64,000 nt of DNA from Nostoc sp. NMS7 (lineage in GTDB: Bacteria > Cyanobacteriota > Cyanobacteriia > Cyanobacteriales > Nostocaceae): assembly GCF_017115085.1 (NCBI RefSeq), contig NZ_JABXKJ010000164.1, forward strand, positions 31,688 to 95,687. The letters are read 5' to 3'. The position numbers were made by a program, and so were the translations under genes. Shown one piece after another: positions 34,849 to 44,350 of this stretch (positions are counted from its first letter, which is position 1; every line of letters begins with the position of its first letter). Under the pieces are notes generated by a model, which saw nothing but the letters and a program-made list of their open reading frames with translations, had not been told where the DNA came from and did no database searches.

Positions 34849-35658
34849 TCAAAGATGACCCGTCCCTAAACTCACTTTCAACCGCTTAAACATCGCTTCC
34901 CGCGCTTGGACAGCAAGATTATCATCTAAAGGTTGCAAGGTAATTTTCTGCTGATACTTTAGCCGCAGCGCTGTTTGAATTAACCAATCGGCGACAAAAG
35001 GATTTTTGGGTAACAATGGTCCGTGGGAATAAGTAGCGATCGCATTCTGATAAAATGCTCCTTCTGTCCCATCTTCACCATTATTTCCCAAGCCATACAC
35101 CACGCGCCCCAATGCTTCCACTTTCCCCAGTTTGGTACGTCCACCGTGATTTTCAAAGCCGACTAAATATGGTGTACTACCCGTCATTTCTTGCAAATCT
35201 CGCGCTAGGCGTGAAGCTGTAACTTCAATTACCAAGTTACCAATACAGCGCTTAGTATTTTCACCAGGATGGACAGAAACTAAATCGAGTATTCCCAAAC
35301 CATCAATTCGTTGTCCTAATCCTGGTTCATAATAATGTCCCAGTAATTGGGGTGAACCACAGGTAAAAACTCCCGGTGTTCCATTTTCGATTTTCTCGCG
35401 CATAGCGTCGGCTTTCGCACCTTGCAAATCACGCATGACAATTTCTTGCTGACGGTCTTGTGCGCCACCACCAACTATGATATCTACAGCTTTAATATCT
35501 GCGGCTGTGGCATTTTGATCCAGGGGTAACACTTTAACATCGTATCCCCGCCACTGAGCGCGACGTTCTATAGTAATTACATTACCGCGATCGCCATAGG
35601 TACTCATCAGCGTCGGATAAAGCCAACCTATTGTGATTTCCAATTGTTGAGAACTCAT
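34849..35658 (-). CDS. gatD: Lipid II isoglutaminyl synthase, glutaminase subunit GatD
   Basis: 269 aa, CobB/CobQ-like class I glutamine amidotransferase. The nucleophile is Cys in GVFTCGSPQLLGHYY and the catalytic His is in YSHGPLLPKNP. Paired with MurT, encoded 0.85 kb upstream on the same strand, it would release ammonia from glutamine to amidate the D-glutamate of lipid II. That reaction is proven in Gram-positives; cyanobacterial function is inferred. Normally next to murT, here separated by DinB and a MITE. Confidence 0.88.
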   Translation of the reverse strand: MSSQQLEITIGWLYPTLMSTYGDRGNVITIERRAQWRGYDVKVLPLDQNATAADIKAVDIIVGGGAQDRQQEIVMRDLQGAKADAMREKIENGTPGVFTCGSPQLLGHYYEPGLGQRIDGLGILDLVSVHPGENTKRCIGNLVIEVTASRLARDLQEMTGSTPYLVGFENHGGRTKLGKVEALGRVVYGLGNNGEDGTEGAFYQNAIATYSHGPLLPKNPFVADWLIQTALRLKYQQKITLQPLDDNLAVQAREAMFKRLKVSLGTGHL

Positions 35659-35694
35659 AAATAACTCTTGATTAATAACTAATAGTTTTTCAGC

Positions 35695-35801
35695 TATAGC
35701 GGTTCTCAGCTCTTGTGAGGTACAAGAACCCCACCCCCAACCCCCTCCCCGCTCTTCGAGAGGGGGCTATGATGTACCTTATGTGATTAGGAAACGCTAT
35801 A
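35695..35801. mobile_element. MITE-like element, TATAGCG termini
   Basis: TATAGCGGTT...AAACGCTATA termini enclose a C-rich/G-rich hairpin (CCCCACCCCCAACCCCCTCC...GAGGGGGCTATGATGTACC). A second copy in the opposite orientation is at 55031-55110. It sits between dinB and gatD and may separate them transcriptionally. Confidence 0.7.
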
Positions 35802-35902
35802 AACCACATCTATTTTGCATAATCTGAAATTGTACATTTATTGTGGGGTGGGCGACACGAGCGCCCAAGATATGCAAGTTAAATGTGGAACAGCTGATCA
35901 AC

Positions 35903-36394
35903 TTAGGATGAAATTACTCTGTGCATATCTAGACTTGGAGGTGTAATTTCCGTTTCGGTTAGCATATCGTGAATTTGTCCTCGGTGATGTGTCTGGTGGT
36001 TGAAAAAATGTGCTAGCAACAGATTTACCGGATCGCTATAAATTTTACCTTGATTATTTTTATAAGTAATTATTCCCTTCAAGAAGTCATCATCTAGATT
36101 ATCAATAAATGTTGTAATCCGTTCATCTTCTAAAACACGGGCTGCACGCAATTCCTCGAATTTATCATAGAGGATAGCATCAAGTCCTTGAGATGACATC
36201 TCTTTACCTGTAAAGCGCCCCATCCAAATGCGGTCGCCGATCATGATATGATTCAGTGTCACGTAAATACTTTTGAAAAATGCTGGTCGAGTCTGCTTAA
36301 GTTCTACATCTGAAAGTAGTGAACAAACATCATACAAGCGACAATTTGCTAAATAATTGTAGCGCGAGAGCATCTGGAAGTGTTGAATAAGCAT
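35903..36394 (-). CDS. DinB family protein
   Basis: 163 aa four-helix bundle. Metal-ligand histidines are seen in YVTLNHIMIGDRIWMGR near 47 and HFFNHQTHHRGQIHDML near 129-145, the pattern of DinB/YfiT putative metalloenzymes, some of which are thiol transferases. The biological role is not known. It is placed between murT and gatD on the same strand, an unusual interruption. Confidence 0.88.
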   Translation of the reverse strand: MLIQHFQMLSRYNYLANCRLYDVCSLLSDVELKQTRPAFFKSIYVTLNHIMIGDRIWMGRFTGKEMSSQGLDAILYDKFEELRAARVLEDERITTFIDNLDDDFLKGIITYKNNQGKIYSDPVNLLLAHFFNHQTHHRGQIHDMLTETEITPPSLDMHRVISS

Positions 36395-36475
36395 ATTACC
36401 AATTTCAGTGATTTATCTATATCTTTGGGCATTGGGCATGGAACACGAATTCTTCCCAATACCTAACTTTTGTAC

Positions 36476-36495
36476 AGACGCGATTAATCGCGTCT
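36476..36495. repeat. Perfect 20-bp palindrome after murT
   Basis: AGACGCGATTAATCGCGTCT, eight bases beyond the murT stop and following TTGGGCA-type repeats. It may be a terminator stem, although there is no loop or T tract. Confidence 0.7.
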
Positions 36496-36502
36496 CCCCA
36501 AT

Positions 36503-37837
36503 TTAAAGAATTTTCCGCCCAGTCAAAATTTCTCGCACTTCTAACATGGCTGAATAGGTGGGTAGAATGTGCAAAGTTTCATTCTCTGGTGTATGCTCTA
36601 ATGCAGTAGCGATCGCTTGTCGCAAATCTTCTTCCACAATTAAATTTAACTTACTCTGAAGGGACTTTTCGCTGTAACGTAGACGTAGAGCCAAATCGTA
36701 GACGCGATCGCCACTCACTACTAAAGTCCCTCCGCGTTCGACTAATTTCTCTGTATCCACGTCCCAAATCCAGGATACATCAGTGCCATCGGGCGTGCGA
36801 TCGTTCAATACCAGCAGTGTGGTTTTATCTGTGCTTTCAGTAACTACGCGAATGGTTTCATTCGTTCCCACTGGATTTTTTGATAACAATATCCGCACGC
36901 GTTTACCATTAATTACTAAATCTTCAGCCCGACCAAACGCCGCTTGGAAATTGTTAATACTATCTCTGATTGTTGCTTGATCAACTCCCAACTCAATAGC
37001 CGCAGTAGCAGCCGCTAAAGTATTATATTTGTTGTACAAACCAACCAGAATTTGTGACCATTCACTACTTTCGAGAGTCGCTTTACTTTTAGCAAAACCA
37101 CACTTGGGACAAGTAAAATCTCCCAAATGAGACAAATAAACACCTTTGTAATCTAAAGAATGTCCACATCTGGGACAATAAATAGAATCAACTGCGTGAG
37201 GAATTGCTTCTAAATAATGTTCTGGCTCATTCAAGCCAAAGAATAACACCCGTTGGGGTAACTGCTGACCGAGGTTAGATAAAGTTGGGTCATCAGCATT
37301 GGGAATTACTACCGTTTCTGCTGGTAACGTAGAAATAACTTTTGTCCAACGCTTACTAATTGTGTCTACTTCCCCATACCTATCGAGTTGGTCGCGGAAC
37401 AAGTTTAAACAGAGAATAATTCGCGGTTGGAGTGGCGTTAATACTCTTGGTACAATATTTTCATCAACTTCTAAAATCGCGTAATCAACATCTAGTGTAC
37501 CTAGTAAGTTAGTGCTTTCTAATAGCGCACTCATCAAGCCATTTTCGAGATTTGCACCTGTAGAATTATGAGCGATGCGATAACCCTTGCGTTCTAATAT
37601 CGTGCATAAAAGCAGCGCTGTAGTAGTTTTACCGTTAGTACCAGCAATTAAAATCACCCCGTTTTTAACTTGCTGACTCAATAATTCTAAAAGGCGGGGT
37701 TGAATGCGACGAGCGATCGCGCCTGGTAATACACTAGCAGCACCCAGACGCAAAAATTGTACAATAAACGTTACACTTTTTGCCACTGACACCGCGAAAC
37801 CCAATCGCAGCCTATCTATGAATTGTATTTTTCCCAC
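36503..37837 (-). CDS. murT: Lipid II isoglutaminyl synthase, Mur ligase subunit MurT
   Basis: 444 aa from a GTG. Mur ligase central domain with the P-loop LIAGTNGKTTTALLLC near 62-77, an inserted zinc ribbon (CPRCGHSLDY...CPKCGF near 220-247) that marks MurT, and a C-terminal DUF1727 domain. It activates the D-Glu carboxylate of lipid II with ATP for amidation by GatD. The N-terminus has a moderately hydrophobic stretch but no signal peptide. Confidence 0.9.
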   Translation of the reverse strand: MGKIQFIDRLRLGFAVSVAKSVTFIVQFLRLGAASVLPGAIARRIQPRLLELLSQQVKNGVILIAGTNGKTTTALLLCTILERKGYRIAHNSTGANLENGLMSALLESTNLLGTLDVDYAILEVDENIVPRVLTPLQPRIILCLNLFRDQLDRYGEVDTISKRWTKVISTLPAETVVIPNADDPTLSNLGQQLPQRVLFFGLNEPEHYLEAIPHAVDSIYCPRCGHSLDYKGVYLSHLGDFTCPKCGFAKSKATLESSEWSQILVGLYNKYNTLAAATAAIELGVDQATIRDSINNFQAAFGRAEDLVINGKRVRILLSKNPVGTNETIRVVTESTDKTTLLVLNDRTPDGTDVSWIWDVDTEKLVERGGTLVVSGDRVYDLALRLRYSEKSLQSKLNLIVEEDLRQAIATALEHTPENETLHILPTYSAMLEVREILTGRKIL

Positions 37838-38190
37838 ATCTATACCCTAGTCTTCTGGCGGTTGCTAATTGAAAGTATTTAATTGCAAATTTAATCTTGT
37901 GAGTTTACCGAATCCTGGCTGAAAAAGCCAGCCATACCAATTTTGGACTTCGACTTCTCTACAAGACGCTACGCGAACGCTCAGTCGAACGATTTGGGAT
38001 GGTTAAGCCTTACGGTTACGCTACTTTACCTCTGTTTTGATTTTTGCGTAGCGATACCAGCCACTTGCGAGAGATAATCTCAGTAGGCGTTATCTTAAAA
38101 AATAGTGTGTGGGCATAATTACATATCCAGCCCAGTTTGCCGAATTCAGCACAAACTCACAACAACTAGTAACTTGCAAGGTTCCTTTTG
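37838..38190. other. Intergenic region with short repeats
   Basis: Divergent promoter region of murT and the thioredoxin-fold gene. It carries one TCTCTACAAGACGCTACGC-type repeat (about 37950-38000) and no gene. Confidence 0.45.
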
Positions 38191-38778
38191 ATGAATAGCA
38201 CAAAGTTTCTTTTTTTACATAAACAAATTACTGCCTGGCGAAGGTTGTTATCCAAAAGCCTATTATTGCTTGCAAGTCTTTTCATTATAAGTATGCAACC
38301 TGCGTATGCCAGTCTCAATAATGATTTATATGATGGCAACATCTTTGTCATTTATGCCGGCAATGGTTCTTTGGTTCCTCCCAGACAGACACTAGCACAG
38401 GCTTTAGCGGAACATAAACCCATATTTTTGGCATTTTATTTGGATGACAGCAGCGATTCCAAAAGATATGCCATTTCCATTTCACGCGTACAGGAATTCT
38501 ATGGTCGGGTAGCAGAGATTATGCCGATTAATGTAGATACTATCCCGCTTAAACACACCTATGACCCTACAGAACCAGGATATTACTATTCTGGGGGTGT
38601 TCCTCAAGTCGTAGTGTTTAATAAATCAGGTGAGGTAGTTTTGAATAAGAAGGGTCAAGTAGCTTTTGAAGATATAGACGATGAATTTCGCAAAATATTT
38701 GATTTGCTACCACGCACGGAAACAACAAAGCTAAAGCGGCGAGCCTTCAATGAGTTCAGTAGTGAGTTAGCGAAGTAA
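38191..38778 (+). CDS. Thylakoid thioredoxin-fold protein (PSI accumulation factor-like)
   Basis: 195 aa from the ATG at 38191. A hydrophobic N-terminal segment (LLSKSLLLLASLFIISMQPAYA) acts as signal or anchor; cleavage after AYA is possible. The rest has a thioredoxin-like layout (PIFLAFYLDDSSDSKRYAIS, GVPQVVVFNKSGEVV with the cis-Pro) but no CXXC. Relatives I recall are annotated as a thylakoid photosystem I accumulation factor; that name is from memory and the function here is inferred. Confidence 0.7.
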   Translation: MNSTKFLFLHKQITAWRRLLSKSLLLLASLFIISMQPAYASLNNDLYDGNIFVIYAGNGSLVPPRQTLAQALAEHKPIFLAFYLDDSSDSKRYAISISRVQEFYGRVAEIMPINVDTIPLKHTYDPTEPGYYYSGGVPQVVVFNKSGEVVLNKKGQVAFEDIDDEFRKIFDLLPRTETTKLKRRAFNEFSSELAK

Positions 38779-39030
38779 CTTCTGGGGTAGACCAAATTGG
38801 TCTGCTCTAATTTTTAGTGCTATCTGTTACTACATTTGTGCCGATGCCAAAGCATAATATTTAAATGTCTGTGTTAACAGATTAGAAAGTTAATCCATAG
38901 TCTATAGTCCGTAACAAATGACTAATGACCAATACTTCTCTACGAGAGGCTACGCCAACGGCAACGCTACTTCGACATCGCTCAGTACAAGTCAGTACAA
39001 GTGACCAATGAGTAACTAGAGTGTATTCTG
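38779..39030. repeat. Short repeats before the 202-aa gene
   Basis: AAATGACTAATGACCAATA heptamers and a CTCTACGAGAGGCTACGCC unit (about 38935-38965). No gene is recognised. Confidence 0.5.
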
Positions 39031-39639
39031 ATGTCAAAGGTTTACACCACCCAGGAGCTAATTCAAATTTTGGCAGCTGAACGCCAAGCCTGCCTGAATG
39101 GAAAACGTCTAAAATTAGAAATAACTGTCTCTGGCAATCCTCTAATTGACCAGTTTCTTAGAACTGATGGGCTACAACGGTTCACTGCCTATCAAGATTT
39201 CAAAACTGCAATTCATGACTATCAGAGGGAAAATCAAGTTTCAGGTATTATCTGGCGGGAGGTAAGAGTCAAAGGGAAAAACTTGAACTATCCGGAAGTA
39301 GACACTGAGTTAATCGCCCTCACCAGTGACTTAGAGATATTAAAAGCTGCTAAAAATTCTATTGTAGAATTTTGGTATGAAGTATCTATGGGGATGGATT
39401 TATACTTGAGTTTCAATAATAGTAAACAATATCAACAAATTGTCACATCTGATGTTGACAGAATTGTTCAAAGAACAGAATGGGCAAGTTTGTGCAAGTG
39501 GGAAAACTCTAGCTTTTTGGAAATGATTTTGCAGCTAGGATGGGGTAAACCAGAAGAAGCTTATTATAAACGAGGAAGACCACGATCGGGTAGTGAATAT
39601 ATTCATGCTGTCAATCCTGGTAATCGCCCTATTGGTTGA
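39031..39639 (+). CDS. Conserved hypothetical protein
   Basis: 202 aa, soluble. TTQELIQILAAERQACLNGK and IDQFLRTDGLQRFTAYQDFK at the N-terminus, EFWYEVSMGMDLYLSFNNSK in the middle, and a basic tail (YYKRGRPRSGSEY). No known family is recognised. It is convergent with the hybrid kinase, 32 bp apart. It has no membrane segment or metal motif. Confidence 0.65.
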   Translation: MSKVYTTQELIQILAAERQACLNGKRLKLEITVSGNPLIDQFLRTDGLQRFTAYQDFKTAIHDYQRENQVSGIIWREVRVKGKNLNYPEVDTELIALTSDLEILKAAKNSIVEFWYEVSMGMDLYLSFNNSKQYQQIVTSDVDRIVQRTEWASLCKWENSSFLEMILQLGWGKPEEAYYKRGRPRSGSEYIHAVNPGNRPIG

Positions 39640-39671
39640 CAAAATAATTACTCTTTTTGTGATTTTCTGTA

Positions 39672-42600
39672 CTAAACTCCAGGTTGATTGGGCGCGATCA
39701 GATTGACGATCGCTGTAGCTAATTCCGCAGGATCGACGGGTTTAGGTAGGTGTTTCTGAAATCCTGCGGCCATTGCTTGGTTATAATTAATTTCTCCAGC
39801 ATAAGCAGTCAAAGCGATCGCTGGAATTTGTCCGCCTTGCTCTGGTGGTAATTTTCTCACCTCACCCAGCAGCATATAGCCATCCATTAAGGGCATTCCA
39901 ATATCGCTTAAGAGGATATGTGGCTTTGATTGGGCTAATGTTTCCAGCGCTTGGGCGGCTGATTCAACTGCTGTTACAGTCGCGCCATATTGTTCTAGCG
40001 CAAAGCTAAAAAACTCTCGCACATCTGCTTGATCATCCACAAATAAAATTTGCACTCCAGCCAGTAATGTCTCCTCAGTGGTGAGTTCTGGTTGAGAGGG
40101 TTCACTACTGCTGACTCGCAACTCAGAATTTTTCAGCAAAGGTAGTCTGACTGTAAAGGTAGCTCCCTTTCCTTCTCCCCGACTCTCTGCCTGAACTGTA
40201 CCACCGTGAAGTTCTACTAGATGACGCACAATTGCCAGTCCTAATCCTAGTCCCCCAAATACTCTGGTTGTCTTGGCATCTGCTTGCCGGAAGTAATCAA
40301 ATACGTAGGGCAAAAATTCCGGGTTGATTCCTTTACCTGTATCAATTACCTGGATTCGGGCATCTAAGCCAACTTGCTCTAGACGCACTTCTACTTGTCC
40401 TTCTGTGGGTGTGAATTTAACGGCATTGGAGAGGAGATTCCACATCACTTGTTGCAAGCGATCGCCATCACCCAGAACTTTGCCGAGATCATGACTTAGC
40501 ACCGTTTTTATTTCAATTGACTTGGCTTCTGCTGCTAAACGCACTGTTTCTAGTGCAGATGCGATCGCTACTTTCAAATCTACTGCATAGAGATTTAACC
40601 TAACTTTCCCTTGCAAAATCCGCGAAACATCAAGTAAATCTCCAATCAGTTGCGTTTGTAACTTAGCATTGCGCTCGATTGTTTCCAATGCCCTGATTCT
40701 AGTGGCTTCGTCGAACTTGCGGGTTCTGAGTAACTTTGCCCACCCTAAAATCGGATTTAGGGGAGTTCTGAGTTCATGGGAAAGGACGGCGAGGAATTCA
40801 TCTTTAATCCGGTTGGCTGTCTCGGCTTGTGCCCTTGCAGTCTTTTCGGCTTCGTAAAGTTGAGCGCGAGCGATCGCTTGACCACATTGTTGCCCCAGTG
40901 TCAATATAAATCCCCGGTATTCTTCGTTAAATATTTGGACAGTGGCAAAGCTTAATCCCAGCGCCCCAATTACTTTACCTTCTGCAATCAAGGGAATGGA
41001 AGCCCAGGCATTATTTCCTGTAAGAGCCATTCGACTTGCTAAGTTCGGATATTTAGCAATCATCGCTGCTAAATTTTCTAAAAAAATCGGCGTTCTTGTT
41101 CTGACTGTTTCCGCTATCTGGTTAGGTGCAGTGATCGGAAAATTTGCCCAGGCATCAATGAATGATTGCGGATAGCCAATTGCTTGCACAACTTTTAGGG
41201 TAGTACCTCCCTCAGTTAGTAAGACAACGGAACCAGCAGTGGCTGACAAGGCGGCAATCCCTTGATTCACCACCACATCAGCCACCTGTTCGGGAGTTAG
41301 CGCTTCCGAAAGAGCAGCAGTTATTCTTTGTAAAAGTACCGTGCGATTCACAGATATTTCAGTTTCCTGGTAGAGTCTGGCGTTGTCGATGGCTGTCGCC
41401 GCCCGCCGAGCAATATCCTCTGCTAAAGCCAAGTCTGTCTGTTTGTAGTGGCGAGCTGACTCGGCTGTGAAAAAAGAGATTGCTCCAAATAATTGCCCAC
41501 GAGAACGAACTGGAATCACCATTAGAGAACGAATACCCAAGCTTCGCAGCAATTGCAGATGTTCTTCGTCTTTAGCCATCTGGATCAGATGAGAGTCAGA
41601 TAATTCGGGATAAAAGATAGATATTCCTAGCTGTAGCTGCTGTAAAAGCTTTTTGGCTCGGGTTTTGGGTGGATAACGCCGTCGGATTTCCTCTAAAGTA
41701 TTTAGTTTTGTGGGATCGGCAATTGCGATCGCAATTTGTTTACTTGACCAATCTTCGCGGAAAACATCTACAATACACCAGTCAGCTAAGGTCGGAACTG
41801 CGATATTCGCGACACTTTCCAAAGTGATTTCATAATCCAATGAGGCCGCTAGTAAGGTGCTGGCTTCGACTAAAAAGTTTTGAGTCGTTTCAACTCGTTT
41901 ACGTTCGCTAATATCTTCAATAATCCCTAATGCATACTTTGGCAGTCCCTTAGCATCCCAAACTCCTGATATAGTTAAGTTTACCCAAACAATCGAACCA
42001 TCTTTGCGGATGTAGCGCTTCTCCAAAGAATAACCACTAATTTCTTTTGCGAAAACCCGCCCAGCATTCTCCCAATCAAGTTCTAAGTCGTCAGGGTGGG
42101 TAATTTCCTGAAAGTTCATCTGGATTAACTCTTCATAGCTGTATCCAGTAATTTCACACACAGCCGGATTAATTTGCAGAAATTGTCCATCCAATCCTAC
42201 TAGAGAAATGCCCACGGCTGCTTGGTTAAACATTGCCCGGAACCTTTCTTCACTTTCCTGCAATGCAAGTGAAGTTTGCTTTGCTGCTGTCACATCTGCC
42301 AAAATAATCCCAATTCCTACCGTTTCACTCATTGCGTTGTTGACGGGGTAATAGTTGCCCAGCCAATAGCTGTAAGATCCTGGTTGTCCGCTGTCACTGC
42401 TGATTTCCATATTCAGCAGGGGTTCTCCAGTATCCAACACGCGCTGTAACTGTAGCTTAAACTCAGCCGCTAAAGATAACGGCACTTCCCCAAATTGGCG
42501 TCCTAGATGCTCTTCTATGGTCAAACCGTTAATGTCAGCGAAAACTTGATTAATTCGGATATATCGCAGTTCCCGATCCAAAAAGCATACAGCAACCGGA

Positions 42601-43913
42601 GCAGCTCCGAGTAGCGCATCTAGAAGAGATAGAGATTCGCCATAATGGACTAAAGCCTGCTGCATATCTTGATAAAGTCGGGCATTTTCCACTGCTAAGG
42701 CCGCACGATGGGTAATATCTGTTGCTAAAGTTAAATCAGAGCGATCGTAGCGATGGTCTGATTCTGCGGTGGCAAAGGAGATACAGCCGAGTAGTTGTTG
42801 GTGTGCGATTAAAGGCACAATCATCAAAGACTTGATCCCCAATTCTCGAATCAGTTCTAAGTGTTCCTGATTCTGAGTAGTCCCCACCAATAGCGAGTCA
42901 GATACTTCTGAAATTAATTCTGCTTGCCGGGTTTGCAGTACCTTCGCGATGAGATTTGCACCGTTGCGATCGGGGATATACTCCTCAAGTTTACGCGCCA
43001 ACTCTGCTTTAGCTGGGTCTACATGGGCAATGGGTAAGCGGCGAATGGAACCATCTTCATTTAAAATATCAACGCTACACCAATCAGCAAGCTGGGGAAC
43101 TGAGATTTTAGCGATCTGTTGTAAAGTTTGTTCATAATCTAGCGAAGTAGAGAGTACACTACTAAATTCGGCGATATAGCGGAGTCTTTCCTCAGTCTGC
43201 TTGCGCTCAGTAATATTCACACCTATACAGGTAATACCCTGAATGTTATTGTCTGCATCCTTTAGCGGTTCAACTAGCAAATCATAGTAACGGTCTTTTC
43301 CAGAAATTGTTAAATTAACCTCTTCACGGGTTGCAACACCAGTCTCTAGTGTCTTCAGCTTAATTGCCCTCAATTGCTCGGTTACTAAAGCTGGAAATAA
43401 TTGATCATCAGACTTACCTAAGATTTCCTCAGTAGTATCTAGACCTTGAGAATGATGAATCCACTGATATCGCAAATCACGATCTTGCTGAAAGACGACA
43501 ATATCTGAACTACTTAACGCTAATTGAAATCGCTCCTCACTAACTCTCAGCTTTTGGAGATTTTCATCAGCTTGTCTTTTAGCACTCTTTAAGGCATCAC
43601 ATAGGATACTAAAGAGCAATCCTTGAAATGCAAACAACCCAATTGGCACACAATTGGATATGTCAAAATTCAGTTCATCAACTGGGGGGAGAAAGAAGTA
43701 ATCGCTCAGTAACGCAGACAAGGAAGTTGCTAACAGCCCTGACTTCAAACCACCATACCAAGCACTCACCATTACAGCGCTAAAAAACAGCAGGAAAGGA
43801 CTTGCACTCATGCTTAACCAGGGGTCTAGCATCAACATTATCGCTAATGCAACTGCGACAATTAAGACAACAATGCTATAACGCAGTAATTGGGAAGAAT
43901 GAATAGGGGGCAT
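39672..43913 (-). CDS. Hybrid sensor histidine kinase, PAS/GAF-rich
   Basis: 1413 aa. N-terminal DUF4118-like four-helix membrane part (about 10-115), PAS (about 125-240), GAF (about 250-415), two PAS (about 430-680), two GAF (about 690-1025), HisKA with LAVLSHELRTPLNPILGWAK (phospho-His near 1044), HATPase_c (NLLSNAVKFTP, GLGLGLAIVRHLVELHGG) and a C-terminal receiver (ILFVDDQADVREF, phospho-acceptor Asp in LLSDIGMPLMDGY). Redox, small ligand or light sensing through GAF/PAS is possible; I see no clear chromophore Cys motif. No partner response regulator is adjacent. Confidence 0.93.
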   Translation of the reverse strand: MPPIHSSQLLRYSIVVLIVAVALAIMLMLDPWLSMSASPFLLFFSAVMVSAWYGGLKSGLLATSLSALLSDYFFLPPVDELNFDISNCVPIGLFAFQGLLFSILCDALKSAKRQADENLQKLRVSEERFQLALSSSDIVVFQQDRDLRYQWIHHSQGLDTTEEILGKSDDQLFPALVTEQLRAIKLKTLETGVATREEVNLTISGKDRYYDLLVEPLKDADNNIQGITCIGVNITERKQTEERLRYIAEFSSVLSTSLDYEQTLQQIAKISVPQLADWCSVDILNEDGSIRRLPIAHVDPAKAELARKLEEYIPDRNGANLIAKVLQTRQAELISEVSDSLLVGTTQNQEHLELIRELGIKSLMIVPLIAHQQLLGCISFATAESDHRYDRSDLTLATDITHRAALAVENARLYQDMQQALVHYGESLSLLDALLGAAPVAVCFLDRELRYIRINQVFADINGLTIEEHLGRQFGEVPLSLAAEFKLQLQRVLDTGEPLLNMEISSDSGQPGSYSYWLGNYYPVNNAMSETVGIGIILADVTAAKQTSLALQESEERFRAMFNQAAVGISLVGLDGQFLQINPAVCEITGYSYEELIQMNFQEITHPDDLELDWENAGRVFAKEISGYSLEKRYIRKDGSIVWVNLTISGVWDAKGLPKYALGIIEDISERKRVETTQNFLVEASTLLAASLDYEITLESVANIAVPTLADWCIVDVFREDWSSKQIAIAIADPTKLNTLEEIRRRYPPKTRAKKLLQQLQLGISIFYPELSDSHLIQMAKDEEHLQLLRSLGIRSLMVIPVRSRGQLFGAISFFTAESARHYKQTDLALAEDIARRAATAIDNARLYQETEISVNRTVLLQRITAALSEALTPEQVADVVVNQGIAALSATAGSVVLLTEGGTTLKVVQAIGYPQSFIDAWANFPITAPNQIAETVRTRTPIFLENLAAMIAKYPNLASRMALTGNNAWASIPLIAEGKVIGALGLSFATVQIFNEEYRGFILTLGQQCGQAIARAQLYEAEKTARAQAETANRIKDEFLAVLSHELRTPLNPILGWAKLLRTRKFDEATRIRALETIERNAKLQTQLIGDLLDVSRILQGKVRLNLYAVDLKVAIASALETVRLAAEAKSIEIKTVLSHDLGKVLGDGDRLQQVMWNLLSNAVKFTPTEGQVEVRLEQVGLDARIQVIDTGKGINPEFLPYVFDYFRQADAKTTRVFGGLGLGLAIVRHLVELHGGTVQAESRGEGKGATFTVRLPLLKNSELRVSSSEPSQPELTTEETLLAGVQILFVDDQADVREFFSFALEQYGATVTAVESAAQALETLAQSKPHILLSDIGMPLMDGYMLLGEVRKLPPEQGGQIPAIALTAYAGEINYNQAMAAGFQKHLPKPVDPAELATAIVNLIAPNQPGV

Positions 43914-44350
43914 GAAAATGTCTAGGAATAACCAATACTTATTGCAGAGGCTCTACATACCCTAAGCTAGTTCGCTAATTTTAGTAACTTATCCCCAGAT
44001 AGATTTTTATTTAGTTTTGAAAACCTCTTTTGCTAGAAGCTAATTGCTCAAGAATATAGTATGAAAAACAAAAAATTATCGTCAATCTTATCGCAATCCT
44101 GTTTGATTTGTAAAGATTGAAAGCCACAGATTCCCGACTTATCAAAGAAGTTGGGGATCTTGTTTAGGATTGCTATAAGTAAGTGGGCGAAGATAAACCA
44201 AACTATGTTAAGTAATATAAAAATATTAAAATTTGCTTGTAAAGAGGGCTTTAGCCCTTTCTAAGAGACGCTAGGCGTAGCTTGCTTCCCCAAAGGGAGT
44301 ACACTATAAACCTTTAATTATTTACGCCTACTTACTTAGAATCTCAGGAG
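43914..44350. other. Intergenic region with MITE and short repeats
   Basis: Between the kinase promoter and the bioF 3' end. Holds a TATAGCAATC-type MITE (44089-44177) and a CTAAGAGACGCTAGGCGTAGC repeat block after a GGGCTTTAGCCC hairpin (about 44248-44305). No gene. Confidence 0.55.
44089..44177. mobile_element. Second copy of the TATAGCAATCC MITE
   Basis: TATCGCAATCCT...AGGATTGCTATA ends around TTCCCGACTT...AAGAAGTTGGGGA, a degenerate version of the 8737-8840 element. Confidence 0.65.
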
